DNA of 64,000 nucleotides, from positions 1 through 64,000 of the forward strand of contig NZ_RDQF01000029.1 in NCBI RefSeq assembly GCF_004114425.1. The letters run 5' to 3'. This DNA comes from Bradyrhizobium vignae (lineage in GTDB: Bacteria > Pseudomonadota > Alphaproteobacteria > Rhizobiales > Xanthobacteraceae). Each line of letters starts with the position of its first letter. Position 1 is the stretch's first letter. Of the stretch, positions 8,122-16,362 are shown piece after piece. The notes beneath the pieces are model-generated. The model worked only from the letters and a program-made list of their open reading frames with translations, did no database searches and had not been told where the DNA came from. The translations under genes were made by a program, and so were the position numbers.

Positions 8122-8514
8122 GTGCCAACCCGATGTATAGATGAAGCCGGTTTCTGGGTGCCGGGCAAACTAGGCCAACCGGCAGCAAGCTCCAAGCGGA
8201 CCGACCACGCAGCAATTTAAGTGGCAGGGGAGGCGCCTCTGACCGTCGGACATCGGCTCTAGCCTGCTCCCAAGGGGCCAACCCTTTGTCCTTGCGTAGA
8301 GGCCCGCCTGGCGTGGCAGCGGGCAGGGCCTGTTCCGCTGCCAAAGGATCGCCGGCATGGTCGCCACAGCCTGAGATCGGGCCCTGCCATCCCGTCGAGG
8401 CGTTCGGGAAATGGCGCCGGCACTGTCTTCAAAATGATCCCTCACGCGGGGGCTTCCGATTTACCGGTCCAGCTGGATAATGAGCTGCTCCGGTAGCCCA
8501 TCAAGGAGCCCTTC
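8122..8514. other. Divergent intergenic region between relaxase and partner gene, candidate oriT
   Basis: This 393-base gap separates the divergently transcribed relaxase and the small gene at 8515. In MobA/MobL elements the transfer origin normally lies beside the relaxase gene, so this is the logical place for the nick site. I could not identify a nick-site consensus or a clear hairpin by eye; the placement is inference from gene order only. Confidence 0.3.
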
Positions 8515-8841
8515 ATGTCTGCCTTCCCCCCCCGCCCGCTCAGCTATGCCGCGGTAAACACAGATCCCAACCCGCCCGAGCGGCCGCGCAGCCGGGTCGA
8601 GATCGCGGAAGAACGCCTTGCGGCTACTCGCCGTCAGCTCGCCGTTGGCAAGCGCCGCCTGCGCGACGCTTCGGTGCGGGAGCAGGGCATTCGCGATGGC
8701 GAAGTGGGGCGGGCGATGTGGCATCTGGCCAGCCAGGGCCAGTTGGCGGATGCGGTGATTGAGCTGATCCGCGCCGAACTGCGCGGCCATCTGACCCCGG
8801 CGCAGGCCGCTGCCTTCCGCGGCACCGTCTTCGAGCCGTAG
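8515..8841 (+). CDS. Small helical protein next to relaxase, possible mobilisation accessory protein
   Basis: A 108-residue protein with a proline-rich start (MSAFPPRPLSYAAVNTDPNPPERPR), a long charged helix (RVEIAEERLAATRRQLAVGKRRLRDA, likely coiled coil) and a helical end. Its size, coiled-coil helix and divergent position beside a MobA/MobL relaxase fit the small auxiliary proteins encoded next to such relaxases. Sequence similarity to MobC itself is not evident to me. A start at 8515 is supported by AAGGAGCC about eight bases upstream. Confidence 0.5.
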   Translation: MSAFPPRPLSYAAVNTDPNPPERPRSRVEIAEERLAATRRQLAVGKRRLRDASVREQGIRDGEVGRAMWHLASQGQLADAVIELIRAELRGHLTPAQAAAFRGTVFEP

Positions 8842-9614
8842 CGCGCCTGGCAAGTCGCTTGACCAGACGCCCTTCAGCCAACGTCGTGGTGTACGTTCGC
8901 TTGCATGCTAGTCCCGCTCCCTGAGGGGGTCCTTCGGGTTGAGGGCCCCGCGCTTCCTGCCCCCATTTCCGCGGACGTCAAGGCCATCGCCGAGGGCGCA
9001 AGCCGGAGCCTACTGCCGCGCCAATCGTCAGCGCTATCGGCCTGACGGCGTCTTCCTGATCATTGTGAGCGCCAACAAGCGCAGCTATCCGACGCCACGT
9101 CGTGTTGCCGATTGCGGTGTCGTTGACGGGATCTTCATCGTGGCCGCGCAGTTCATGGCGCGGATCATTTGGCGCTCTTGATGATGTCGCACGTGGATGC
9201 TACACACAGCTCGATGTCGCCCGAATTTGTCTGATCTTTCAGTGGTTTGCGGTGGAGCGTTGGCTGGCTGAGTACCCTCCCGCCCCAGCCAGCACTCAAG
9301 CTGCTGAGTTCGTTATGTAGGTAGCTCCGTTCCAGCCCAATCTTTGGGGTGCGTTTGGAAACGGAGATGGTTATGGCGCTGCGGGTGGTCCCGATCTCCA
9401 TGGCTTTCATCTCAGCATATGCCGTGCAGACTTTTCGGTGCAGTTTCGCTACGTCCCCATCGTAGAATAGGATGTTGCAGCGAGCAAAACGGACAAGTAC
9501 TCGAATGATGAGCTTTTCCGTTCGGCAATCGCTTCGCTTCACCAACAGCGCGCTCGGGTAGGTCCACCGGTCCGGCCCTTGCAACGAGAAAAAAGCTGAA
9601 GCTGCCGAGAAGAA
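8842..9614. other. Long non-coding stretch at the right edge of the decayed island
   Basis: About 770 bases between the mobilisation gene and the first intact catabolic gene. Short frames exist on both strands, but none shows a recognisable domain or a convincing start. A GC-rich inverted sequence near 8910-8945 (CCCTGAGGGGGTCCTTCGGG) may be a weak terminator for the gene ending at 8841. The island-to-backbone boundary probably lies here; no flanking direct repeat was found by eye. Confidence 0.35.
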
Positions 9615-10511
9615 TCAAACATGGGCAATCTCGGCGAGAAGTATTGAACCCGTCGACGATTCGGTTATTGCCAATGTATCGCCAGCGGCATTCAGTCCGA
9701 CGTTGGTACAGCTCGGACCCGCGCAGGATTTGATGCGGCCAATGCATTCGCCATTGCCCTGCATGACAAAGACATGACCGAGCGAGGCGTGGGCTACGAA
9801 GAGACGACCATTGGAGTCCATCGTCAACCCGTCAGGGCCGCTAGTTCCAAAGAAAGAGCTGAACCGCCCGACTTTTGCGACTCCTCCATCATTCGTCAGT
9901 GGAACGCGCCAGATGCTATTGTCGCGTGTCATCGCGACGAAAAGAACCGCTTCTTCGCGATCGAGCACGAGACCGTTGGGGCTTGGTCCATTTGCGATCA
10001 GGCAGTCCAGCCGACCATCCGGACGCAGGCGATAGACGCGGCCCGTCGGATCATGCAACCCTGTCTGCCCCTGATCGGTGAAGTAGACGTCGCCATTGGA
10101 AGCGATGTGAAGATCGTTGCATCCCCTGAACGATTCCGAATTGCGATGCCGCAGCAGCGGTCGGATCGCGCCCGCTTGCGCATCGACCTCCATCAAGCCG
10201 TTCATGTAATCGGCGACCAGCATGCGGCCATCAGGGGCAATCTTCAGCCCGTTGGGCCAGCCGTCATACTCAAGGAAGAGGGACCAGGTTCCCTCGGGCG
10301 AAATCCGGAAGATGCGTCCGAACGGGATGTCGACGACGTAGAGATTGCCGCGGCCATCGAACGCCGGCCCCTCGATGAAGCAGTCGACGGGTGCGCCGCC
10401 CTTGTTGGCATCCGCCCAGGCGGAGCGCACGCCGTGGCGACGGAATTCATCCGGCATGGCCGAGAATAGCCGCGTCGGGACGAGCTTCGGTGGCTGCTCC
10501 AGATACATCAT
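9615..10511 (-). CDS. SMP-30/gluconolactonase/LRE-family lactonase
   Basis: A 298-residue six-bladed beta-propeller hydrolase; relatives open sugar-acid or other lactones in the cytoplasm using one divalent metal. The metal-ligand segments are present in order: EGPAFDGRGNLYVVD, SFRGCNDLHIASNGDVYFTD, GPSPNGLVLD and GPDGLTMDSNGRLFVAH. There is no signal peptide. Its start overlaps the stop of the citryl-CoA-lyase-like gene by four bases (ATGA), so the two are translationally coupled and this is the last gene of the operon that starts near 15278. The context suggests it hydrolyses a lactone form of the imported carboxylate; the actual substrate is unknown. Confidence 0.88.
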   Translation of the reverse strand: MMYLEQPPKLVPTRLFSAMPDEFRRHGVRSAWADANKGGAPVDCFIEGPAFDGRGNLYVVDIPFGRIFRISPEGTWSLFLEYDGWPNGLKIAPDGRMLVADYMNGLMEVDAQAGAIRPLLRHRNSESFRGCNDLHIASNGDVYFTDQGQTGLHDPTGRVYRLRPDGRLDCLIANGPSPNGLVLDREEAVLFVAMTRDNSIWRVPLTNDGGVAKVGRFSSFFGTSGPDGLTMDSNGRLFVAHASLGHVFVMQGNGECIGRIKSCAGPSCTNVGLNAAGDTLAITESSTGSILLAEIAHV

Positions 10512-11338
10512 GGCGCGACATCCAGATGGCGGCGCTGCTGGCCCTCATATTCGTAGCCGAATAGCTTGGGCATCGGACCCTTGTTGCGGTCCTTGCGGCC
10601 GGTCTGCTCCCAGGCATGGGACAGAATACCGACGGCGCGCGACAGGCAGAAGATGCCCCGGGCCAGCGGCGCGGCGAATCCGAGCTCGCCATAGATCACC
10701 GCGGTGGCGCCATCGATGTTCATCGGAATGAGCCTGCCCTTGCGTTGCTGCAGCACGCCTTCGATGGCACGCGCCGTCTTGGCATACTGCCCGTCGACGC
10801 TGCCGGCTGCGACCGCTGCATCCACCAGTGCCAGAAGCGGCGCCGCGCGCGGATCGACTGGATGAAAGCGATGGCCGAAGCCGGGCAGGTATTTGCTGCG
10901 CGTCGCGATGAAGTCATCGATGGCGGCTGCCGCGGCTGCGTCGATATCCTGTCCGCGGCTGCGGCGAAGCACGTCGTCATAGAGTTCGATGGCCTGCTCA
11001 CCGGCGCCGCCATGCACGTCATCGAGGGTGTTGATCGCTGATGCCATCGCGCCGTTCAGCGGCAACCCGCAGCTCACCGCCATCTGCGCGATCGCGATCG
11101 AGGGCGCATGCGGTCCATGGTCGACAGATGCGACGAGCGCGGCCTGCAGCAGCTTTTCCTGCTGCGGCGTCGGCAGCTCGCCGCGCAACATCAGCCAGAT
11201 CATCGCCGGAAACGAGATGCGGCCGATCAATTCCTCGATTGGATAGCCTCGAAAAGCGATGCGCCCGGGGGCAATGTCGCAGATCGAGGTCCGCCACCAA
11301 TGCGCGGCGGCCTGTTCCAGTGTCGATGCGTCGGTCAT
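10508..11338 (-). CDS. Citryl-CoA-lyase-like enzyme (citrate synthase superfamily)
   Basis: A 276-residue short member of the citrate synthase fold, comparable to the C-terminal domain of ATP-citrate lyase and to stand-alone citryl-CoA lyase. These cleave citryl-CoA (or an analogue) into acetyl-CoA and a 2-oxoacid, or run in reverse. Visible signatures are RISFPAMIWLMLRGELPTPQQ, the histidine-containing ASVDHGPHAPSIAIAQMAVS, NTLDDVHGGAGEQAIELYDD, and LPGFGHRFHPVDPRA, whose GFGH histidine is the usual CoA/substrate residue. It is shorter than true citrate synthase (about 430). Next to a CoA-transferase it would act on a CoA-activated tricarboxylic or related acid. That pathway assignment is inference. 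Confidence 0.85.
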   Translation of the reverse strand: MTDASTLEQAAAHWWRTSICDIAPGRIAFRGYPIEELIGRISFPAMIWLMLRGELPTPQQEKLLQAALVASVDHGPHAPSIAIAQMAVSCGLPLNGAMASAINTLDDVHGGAGEQAIELYDDVLRRSRGQDIDAAAAAAIDDFIATRSKYLPGFGHRFHPVDPRAAPLLALVDAAVAAGSVDGQYAKTARAIEGVLQQRKGRLIPMNIDGATAVIYGELGFAAPLARGIFCLSRAVGILSHAWEQTGRKDRNKGPMPKLFGYEYEGQQRRHLDVAP

Positions 11339-11396
11339 CGTCGATCCTTTATTTCACTGTCCTGTCGGCCTGGTCGGCGAGGGGGTGCGGGACACG

Positions 11397-12638
11397 TTAG
11401 GCGCTTCTTTTCGGGACGGTGTCCGCCGTCGACGGGAGGCCGATGGCCCCGTTCAACACGAGGCGCTCGGTGTCCTCCTGCGAATAGCCGAGGCGTGCCA
11501 TCCAGAGCACGGTATCGGCGCCGAGCGCGGGCGGCGCAGGCGGCGAGGGAAACTCGTCTTCCAGGCGAAAGCCCGGCCGCGTCACGCGCAACGCCTCGCC
11601 ATCGCCGCGTGCGGCCGGCAGCGTCTCGATGAAACGGCGTCCAACAACCTGCGCTTCGGCGAGGACGTCGGCGACCTTGAGCACGCATCCGGCCGGCACG
11701 CCGGCCGCATTGAACTCTGCCTCCCACTCCTCGGCGGGCCGTGCCGCAAGCGCGCGGTTCAACTCTTCGCTGAGCGCGCTCCGGTTGGTCTTGCGTGCCT
11801 GACGGTCGGCAAAGCGAGGATCGGATTTCAGTTCCGGCCGCCCGATCAGGTTGCAGAGGGTCTCATATTGCTTCTGCTCGTTGGCGGCGATGTTGAGCGG
11901 CCCCGTCGCGGTCGTGAACGTGCCCGATGGCGCGGCGGTAAAGTTCTCGTTTCCCATCGGCAGCGGATCGATGCCAGCATTGAGATGGTTCGAGACCACC
12001 CATCCCATCGCCGCGATCGTGGCTTCCAGCAGCGAGACATCGATGAACCGGCCGCGGCCGGTCTGGCGCTGCTCGACCAGCGCCGCGGCGATGGCGAAAG
12101 CCGCGGTCAGGCCCGCGATGGTGTCGGAGATCGGAAAGCCGGTGCGCAGCGGCGCGGAGCGCGCATCGCCCGTCACGCTCATCGCGCCCGACAGGCCCTG
12201 CACGATCTGGTCATAAGCGGGACGTCCGGCCCAGGGGCCGGTCTGCCCAAAGCCGGAAATCGCGCAATAGATCAGGCGCGAATTGTGCTTTGCGAGCGTC
12301 TCGAATCCGAGCCCGAGCCGCTCCATCACCTTGGGCCGGAAATTCTCCAGCACGACATCGGCAGTGGCGACGAGGCGCAGGAAAACCTCCTTGCCATCCT
12401 TCGATTTCAGATCGATTGCCACCGACTGCTTGCCGGCATTGACGGCGACGAACGACAGCCCCTGGAGGCGCTCCGACATTCTGGGGTCGGCGCCGAGCCG
12501 GCGCGCAAGATCGCCGCCCTTGGGATTCTCGATCTTGATCACCTCGGCGCCGAGCCGGGCGAGGTGATAACCGCAGAACGGGCCGGCCAGCACGTTTGAA
12601 AGGTCGAGGACACGAACGCCGGAAAGCGGCAGGGACAT
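11397..12638 (-). CDS. Class III CoA-transferase (CaiB/BaiF family)
   Basis: A 413-residue enzyme that moves CoA between carboxylic acids. Family signatures are present: SGVRVLDLSNVLAGPFCGYHLARLGAEVIKIENP at the N-terminus, the FRPKVMERLGLGFETL block, the small-residue loop YDQIVQGLSGAMSVTGD, the catalytic aspartate in GFPISDTIAGLTAAF (about residue 170), and the GRGRFIDVSLLEA block. The length is typical. It lies 58 bases upstream of the citryl-CoA-lyase-like gene and 40 bases downstream of the binding-protein gene in the same operon, so it probably activates the imported acid for cleavage. Donor and acceptor cannot be read from sequence. Confidence 0.88.
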   Translation of the reverse strand: MSLPLSGVRVLDLSNVLAGPFCGYHLARLGAEVIKIENPKGGDLARRLGADPRMSERLQGLSFVAVNAGKQSVAIDLKSKDGKEVFLRLVATADVVLENFRPKVMERLGLGFETLAKHNSRLIYCAISGFGQTGPWAGRPAYDQIVQGLSGAMSVTGDARSAPLRTGFPISDTIAGLTAAFAIAAALVEQRQTGRGRFIDVSLLEATIAAMGWVVSNHLNAGIDPLPMGNENFTAAPSGTFTTATGPLNIAANEQKQYETLCNLIGRPELKSDPRFADRQARKTNRSALSEELNRALAARPAEEWEAEFNAAGVPAGCVLKVADVLAEAQVVGRRFIETLPAARGDGEALRVTRPGFRLEDEFPSPPAPPALGADTVLWMARLGYSQEDTERLVLNGAIGLPSTADTVPKRSA

Positions 12639-12678
12639 TTGATCAACTCCGGAAGATAGGGCGAGCCGCGGCGCGGCG

Positions 12679-13701
12679 TCACTTCAATTGCCGTGACGCC
12701 CGCTCGACGAACTTGTTTGTGAAGGTCTTGGTGAGGTCGATCTTCGCGGCAGCGATCTTCGGATCGTAGTCGCTTAGGACAGCGAGCGGCACTTTCGCGG
12801 ACTCCGGGTCCATCAGACCGGTCCGCGAGAACAGATCCTTCGACGCCTTGAGGATCTCCATGCTGATCTCGGTATTGTCGGTCTTGTACCCGGCGGGGAT
12901 CGCCTCGACCAATTGTTCAGTCGGCACCGAATTGATCCAACGATGGGTTTTCAGCAAGGCGTTGACGAGCCGTTGCACTGTCTCCGGATTTTTGTCGATG
13001 AAGGATTGCTGCAGGTAAAGGCAGGCGGTCGGATAGGTACCACCGAACGCCTGCTTCGAACCCTCGTGGGTGCGGGCGTCGAACAGCGGCACGGCGGCCT
13101 TCTTGCGCGCGAGCATCGTGGCGATGGGGTCGAAGTAGACCAGCGCGTCGATGTTCTTCGCCTCGAGCGCAACCATACCCGGCGCGCCGCTGCCGACCGC
13201 GATGATGTTGACGTCGCGCGGGCCGAGCCCGGCTTTCTTGATGTAGTAGCGCGCCATGGTGTCGGTCGATGAGCCCGGTGCCGTGATGCCGAGTTTCAGC
13301 CCCTTCAGGTCGGCGCCTGTCTTGACCTTGTCGGCGAGGTCGCTGCGTACCCCGATCAACACGCCCGGAGTGTCGTTGAGCAGGAACACGCAGGAGATCT
13401 CCTTGCCCTGCGCCTGCATCTGGATGGTATGGTCGTAGAAGCCGACGGTGCCATCGACCGAGCCGCCGATCAGTGCCTGCAGCGCCTTCGAGCCGCCGGC
13501 CTGAAAGTTCTCGACGGTGACGTCGACCCCCTCCTGCCTGAAGTTGCCGAGCTTCACGCCGAGCTCCAGCGGCATGTAGTTGAGGATCTGGGAGCCGACC
13601 GCGATCTTCAGCTTGGTCTTCTCGGGCTCCGCAGCATGAGCGGATGCGATCGCGAGACCGGCGAAGGCGATTCCGAACATCAGTCGTGTCAGGACGCGCA
13701 T
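12679..13701 (-). CDS. ABC-transporter substrate-binding protein, NMT1/SsuA-like
   Basis: A 340-residue periplasmic binding protein. The start at 13701 gives a clean signal peptide (MRVLTRLMFGIAFAGLAIASAHA, cut after AHA), preceded by the ribosome-binding site GGAGAAATC; an upstream in-frame extension has no signal-peptide character. The mature part begins KLKIAVGSQILNYMPLELGVKLGNF and contains FQAGGSKALQALIGGSVDGTVGF. Both are typical of the NMT1/THI5-like and nitrate/sulfonate/taurine binding proteins. With the downstream permease and ATPase it forms a full importer. The neighbouring CoA enzymes argue for an organic acid rather than a sulfonate, which is inference. Confidence 0.88.
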   Translation of the reverse strand: MRVLTRLMFGIAFAGLAIASAHAAEPEKTKLKIAVGSQILNYMPLELGVKLGNFRQEGVDVTVENFQAGGSKALQALIGGSVDGTVGFYDHTIQMQAQGKEISCVFLLNDTPGVLIGVRSDLADKVKTGADLKGLKLGITAPGSSTDTMARYYIKKAGLGPRDVNIIAVGSGAPGMVALEAKNIDALVYFDPIATMLARKKAAVPLFDARTHEGSKQAFGGTYPTACLYLQQSFIDKNPETVQRLVNALLKTHRWINSVPTEQLVEAIPAGYKTDNTEISMEILKASKDLFSRTGLMDPESAKVPLAVLSDYDPKIAAAKIDLTKTFTNKFVERASRQLK

Positions 13702-13732
13702 GGTGATTTCTCCAGGGAAGCTGTTGTGCAAA

Positions 13733-14506
13733 TCAGGATTCGTGAGCGGGGGACGGGCGCCAGACCAGCAGGCGGCGTTCGACCCGGTCGACCATGGCGT
13801 CGAGCGCCACGACGAAGACCGAGAGCACGACGATCCCTGCGAACACGCCGGTGGCGTCGAGCACGCCTTCGGCCTGTGCAATCAGGTGCCCTAGGCCCGC
13901 GGATGAACCGAGATATTCGGCGACCACCGCGCCCATTACGGCCATGCCGACCGAAACGCGGAGGCTGGACAGGATCCAGGTCGTGGCCGACGGCAAATAG
14001 ACGTGACGGAGCAGCGCGGACTTCGACGCCCGCAGCAGGCGGGCGTTGGCAAGTACGATCGGGTTGACTTCGCGCACCCCCTGGAAGGTGTTGAAGAAGG
14101 CGACGAACAGCACCAGCGTGACGCCGAGCGCGACCTTCGAGGTCAAGCCGAGGCCGAACCAGATCACGAAGATGGGCCCGAGCAGGATGCGCGGGATCGC
14201 ATTGAACATCTTGATGAAGGGTTGCACGACGTCGGCGGCAAACGGGCTAAGGCCGAGCCAGATGCCGAGCGCGGTCCCGATCCCGATGCCGACCGCAAAG
14301 GACAGCACGGTCTCCAGCAACGTGATGCCGACATCAGTCCAGAAATCCGGCGTCGAGATCCACTCCTTGATTCGTGCGATCAGGGCCGAGGGTGCCGGGA
14401 AGAAGAATGAATCGATCAGGCCAGCCCGCACGCCGAGCTCCCAGGCGAGCAGCAACGCGAGCACGATCGCGACCTGGGTGAGAACGATCTTACTTTTGCG
14501 TTGCAT
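13733..14506 (-). CDS. ABC-transporter permease, SsuC/TauC-like
   Basis: A 257-residue inner-membrane protein with about six helices. The start, MQRKSKIVLTQVAIVLALLLAWELGVRAG, is the usual first helix, and the EAA coupling loop is visible as ANARLLRASKSALLRHVYLPSATTWILSSLRVS. This loop docks on the ATPase subunit. The length is standard for sulfonate/nitrate-type permeases. Its start overlaps the end of the ATPase gene by 17 bases. It is followed 31 bases later by the binding-protein gene. Confidence 0.9.
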   Translation of the reverse strand: MQRKSKIVLTQVAIVLALLLAWELGVRAGLIDSFFFPAPSALIARIKEWISTPDFWTDVGITLLETVLSFAVGIGIGTALGIWLGLSPFAADVVQPFIKMFNAIPRILLGPIFVIWFGLGLTSKVALGVTLVLFVAFFNTFQGVREVNPIVLANARLLRASKSALLRHVYLPSATTWILSSLRVSVGMAVMGAVVAEYLGSSAGLGHLIAQAEGVLDATGVFAGIVVLSVFVVALDAMVDRVERRLLVWRPSPAHES

Positions 14507-15278
14507 AGCTCTTCTCCACTTCGGCGCCGAGCAGCGACCATATCTCGCGGTAGAGGGCGACGAATTCGTCGGTGGTCTGCAGCGCGGAGACGTCGCGCGG
14601 CCGGGGCAGGGTGATCCTGACGTCGCCGACCATGCGGCTCGCAGGCCCCGCCGACATCACAACGACTCGATCGGCGAGCGTGATCGCCTCGTCGAGATCG
14701 TGGGTGATGAAGATCAGCGAGCGGCGGTCGGCCTGCCAGAGATCGAGCAGGATGCGGTGCATCAGCCGTCTTGTATGGACGTCGAGCGCCGAGAACGGTT
14801 CGTCCATCAGTACGATCCGCGGCTCCATGATCAGCGTCTGAGCCATCGCAACGCGCTTGCGCTGACCACCGGAGAGCTGATGCGGATAGCGTTCCTCGAA
14901 TCCCCTTAGCCCAACCTTGGCAAGCCACGGCCGCGCGCGCTCGCGCGCCTCCTCGACCGACCTGCCCTGAAACACGAGCCCGAGGCCGACATTGTCCTGC
15001 GCAGTCTTCCAGGGCAGCAATCCTTCCTGTTGCAGCATGTAGCCGGATTGATCGTTCAGCCCGGCGAGCGGCTTGCCGAAGATACGAACGTCGCCGGCGG
15101 CAGGCTTCAGCAGCCCGGTGACGGTGTTGAGAATGGTGGACTTGCCGCAACCGGTCGGCCCGACCACCGCGACGAACTCGGTCTCGCCGACCGTTAGGTC
15201 CATGCTTTTGACTGCGGTGAACTCGCCGAAGCGGATCATCACGTCACGCAAATCAACGGCTGTTGCATGCCCTTCCAT
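14490..15278 (-). CDS. ABC-transporter ATP-binding protein, SsuB/TauB-like
   Basis: A 262-residue ATPase with Walker A GPTGCGKST (about residues 40-48), Q-loop YMLQQEGLLPW, signature LSGGQRKRVAMAQTL, Walker B RIVLMDEPFSALD and the switch histidine in FITHDLDEAITLADR. The pattern matches the nitrate/sulfonate/taurine importer subfamily. It is the first gene of the minus-strand operon, and the probable promoter lies in the 163-base gap facing the IclR regulator, which holds paired palindromes. The last residues overlap the permease start, indicating translational coupling. Confidence 0.93.
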   Translation of the reverse strand: MEGHATAVDLRDVMIRFGEFTAVKSMDLTVGETEFVAVVGPTGCGKSTILNTVTGLLKPAAGDVRIFGKPLAGLNDQSGYMLQQEGLLPWKTAQDNVGLGLVFQGRSVEEARERARPWLAKVGLRGFEERYPHQLSGGQRKRVAMAQTLIMEPRIVLMDEPFSALDVHTRRLMHRILLDLWQADRRSLIFITHDLDEAITLADRVVVMSAGPASRMVGDVRITLPRPRDVSALQTTDEFVALYREIWSLLGAEVEKSYATQK

Positions 15279-15279
15279 T

Positions 15280-15315
15280 GTTTCACTCCGTAGAACTAAT
15301 TCTGTTATGTGAAAC
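15280..15315. promoter_or_regulatory. Inverted repeat at the start of the ABC/CoA-transferase operon
   Basis: Perfect 7-bp arms GTTTCAC (15280-15286) and GTGAAAC (15309-15315) flank a 22-base interior. The interior itself contains TAGAACTAATTCTG, an everted version of the GTTCT/AGAAC half-sites found in the two nearby palindromes. It directly abuts the ATPase start codon, so it could be an operator or a 5' UTR hairpin that affects translation. Confidence 0.45.
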
Positions 15316-15349
15316 TTTCAAATCATGTCGAGGGCGAGGAGTCAAGACT

Positions 15350-15431
15350 GTTCTGTCGTAGAGAACCGATCCAATTCGCCGTTTGTTGCGCTTGGCCGCA
15401 ATTTGTGAATACTGGTTCTGTACAGTAGAAC
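15350..15431. promoter_or_regulatory. Two matching IclR operator candidates
   Basis: Two 17-bp palindromes of identical design, GTTCT-N7-AGAAC, lie at 15350-15366 (GTTCTGTCGTAGAGAAC) and 15415-15431 (GTTCTGTACAGTAGAAC). Their starts are 65 bases apart. The second ends 10 bases before the IclR start codon. Divergent IclR regulators commonly bind such sites to control both themselves and the facing operon. The match and position are seen directly; binding is inferred. Confidence 0.6.
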
Positions 15432-15441
15432 AGGATGGCAG

Positions 15442-16131
15442 ATGACCAAGACTGGTGTGGATGCCGTGGCGCGCGCGCTCGCCATTCTCAAGACGTTCGG
15501 GCCTGAGCGTCGGGAAATGACTCTGACCGAGCTCGCGACTGCGACCGATCTCTACAAGAGCACGGTGCTGCGGCTCGCAGCGACTCTGGAAGAGGGCGGC
15601 TTCCTGACGCGCGGCGATGATCGACTGTACCGGCCGGGGCCGGAGCTCTGGCGCCTCGGCTCGCTATATCGCCAGAGCCTGGATCTCGGTGATCTCGTTC
15701 GGCCGACGTTGCGCCGGCTGGTCGAGGCCACTGGAGAAACGGCGTCGTTCTATATTCGTGACGGCAACGAGCGCATCTGCCTTTACCGCGTAAACTCGCC
15801 GCGCGCCGTCAGGCATCATCTCGACGAGGGGCAACGACTGCCGCTCGATCGTGGCGCAGCCGGGCATGTGCTCACGGCCTACGGCGATGGCACAGCGGCG
15901 AGCCGGAAGAAGGTGCTGGCGCAGGGCTATTACGTCTCGCTCGGCGAGCGCGATCCGGAGGTCGCGGCCGCCGCGGTGCCACTCATTGACGGCCAGGGCA
16001 AATTGCGCGGTGCGCTGTCGGTTTCAGCCATCCGGACCCGCTTCGACGCGCAGGCGCAGAAGACCGCACTGAGCGCGCTCAAGTTGGAGGCGCAGACGCT
16101 CGCCGAGCTATTGCCCGCAAGCGAAGGGTAA
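15442..16131 (+). CDS. IclR-family transcriptional regulator
   Basis: A 229-residue regulator. The N-terminal winged helix-turn-helix reads VARALAILKTFGPERREMTLTELATATDLYKSTVLRLAATLEEGGFL (residues 7-53). It is followed by the GAF-like IclR effector domain with ASFYIRDGNERICLYRVNSPRAVRHHLDEGQRLPLDRGAAGHVL, where the small acid ligand normally sits. It is divergent from the ABC/CoA-transferase/lyase operon and separated from it by 163 bases carrying two palindromes, so it is very likely the operon's regulator. The family usually senses a pathway acid such as the imported substrate. It has no plus-strand partner downstream. Confidence 0.92.
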   Translation: MTKTGVDAVARALAILKTFGPERREMTLTELATATDLYKSTVLRLAATLEEGGFLTRGDDRLYRPGPELWRLGSLYRQSLDLGDLVRPTLRRLVEATGETASFYIRDGNERICLYRVNSPRAVRHHLDEGQRLPLDRGAAGHVLTAYGDGTAASRKKVLAQGYYVSLGERDPEVAAAAVPLIDGQGKLRGALSVSAIRTRFDAQAQKTALSALKLEAQTLAELLPASEG

Positions 16132-16362
16132 CCGCCGTGTCTGCTATTCCCCCGCATCCCTTACCCGGAACGGTTCCTACTGCGAGAGCTGGTCTCATCT
16201 GGAAACGACTGCCAACCTATTGAAACTGCTAGAGCGGATTTCCGGCATTTTTTCCAAACGCGCACTGCAATCGTTGAATAATCAAACTGATTTTGATTGC
16301 CCGCGCAGGAGATGTACGCGATGGTTGTTCATGATGGTCTCCGGCATCTGTTGCGTTGTTTT

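Noticed and set aside
8122..8514. A defined nick site for the relaxase
   Set aside because: No recognisable nic consensus or strong hairpin could be found by eye; only the position is suggestive.
9165..9584. A 139-codon minus-strand frame beside the lactonase gene
   Set aside because: No domain, no ribosome-binding site and unnatural composition; treated as non-coding.
12679..15278. Calling the ABC importer a sulfonate or taurine system (ssuABC/tauABC)
   Set aside because: The subunits resemble that family, but no sulfonatase or dioxygenase is nearby; CoA-transferase and lyase genes argue for another substrate.
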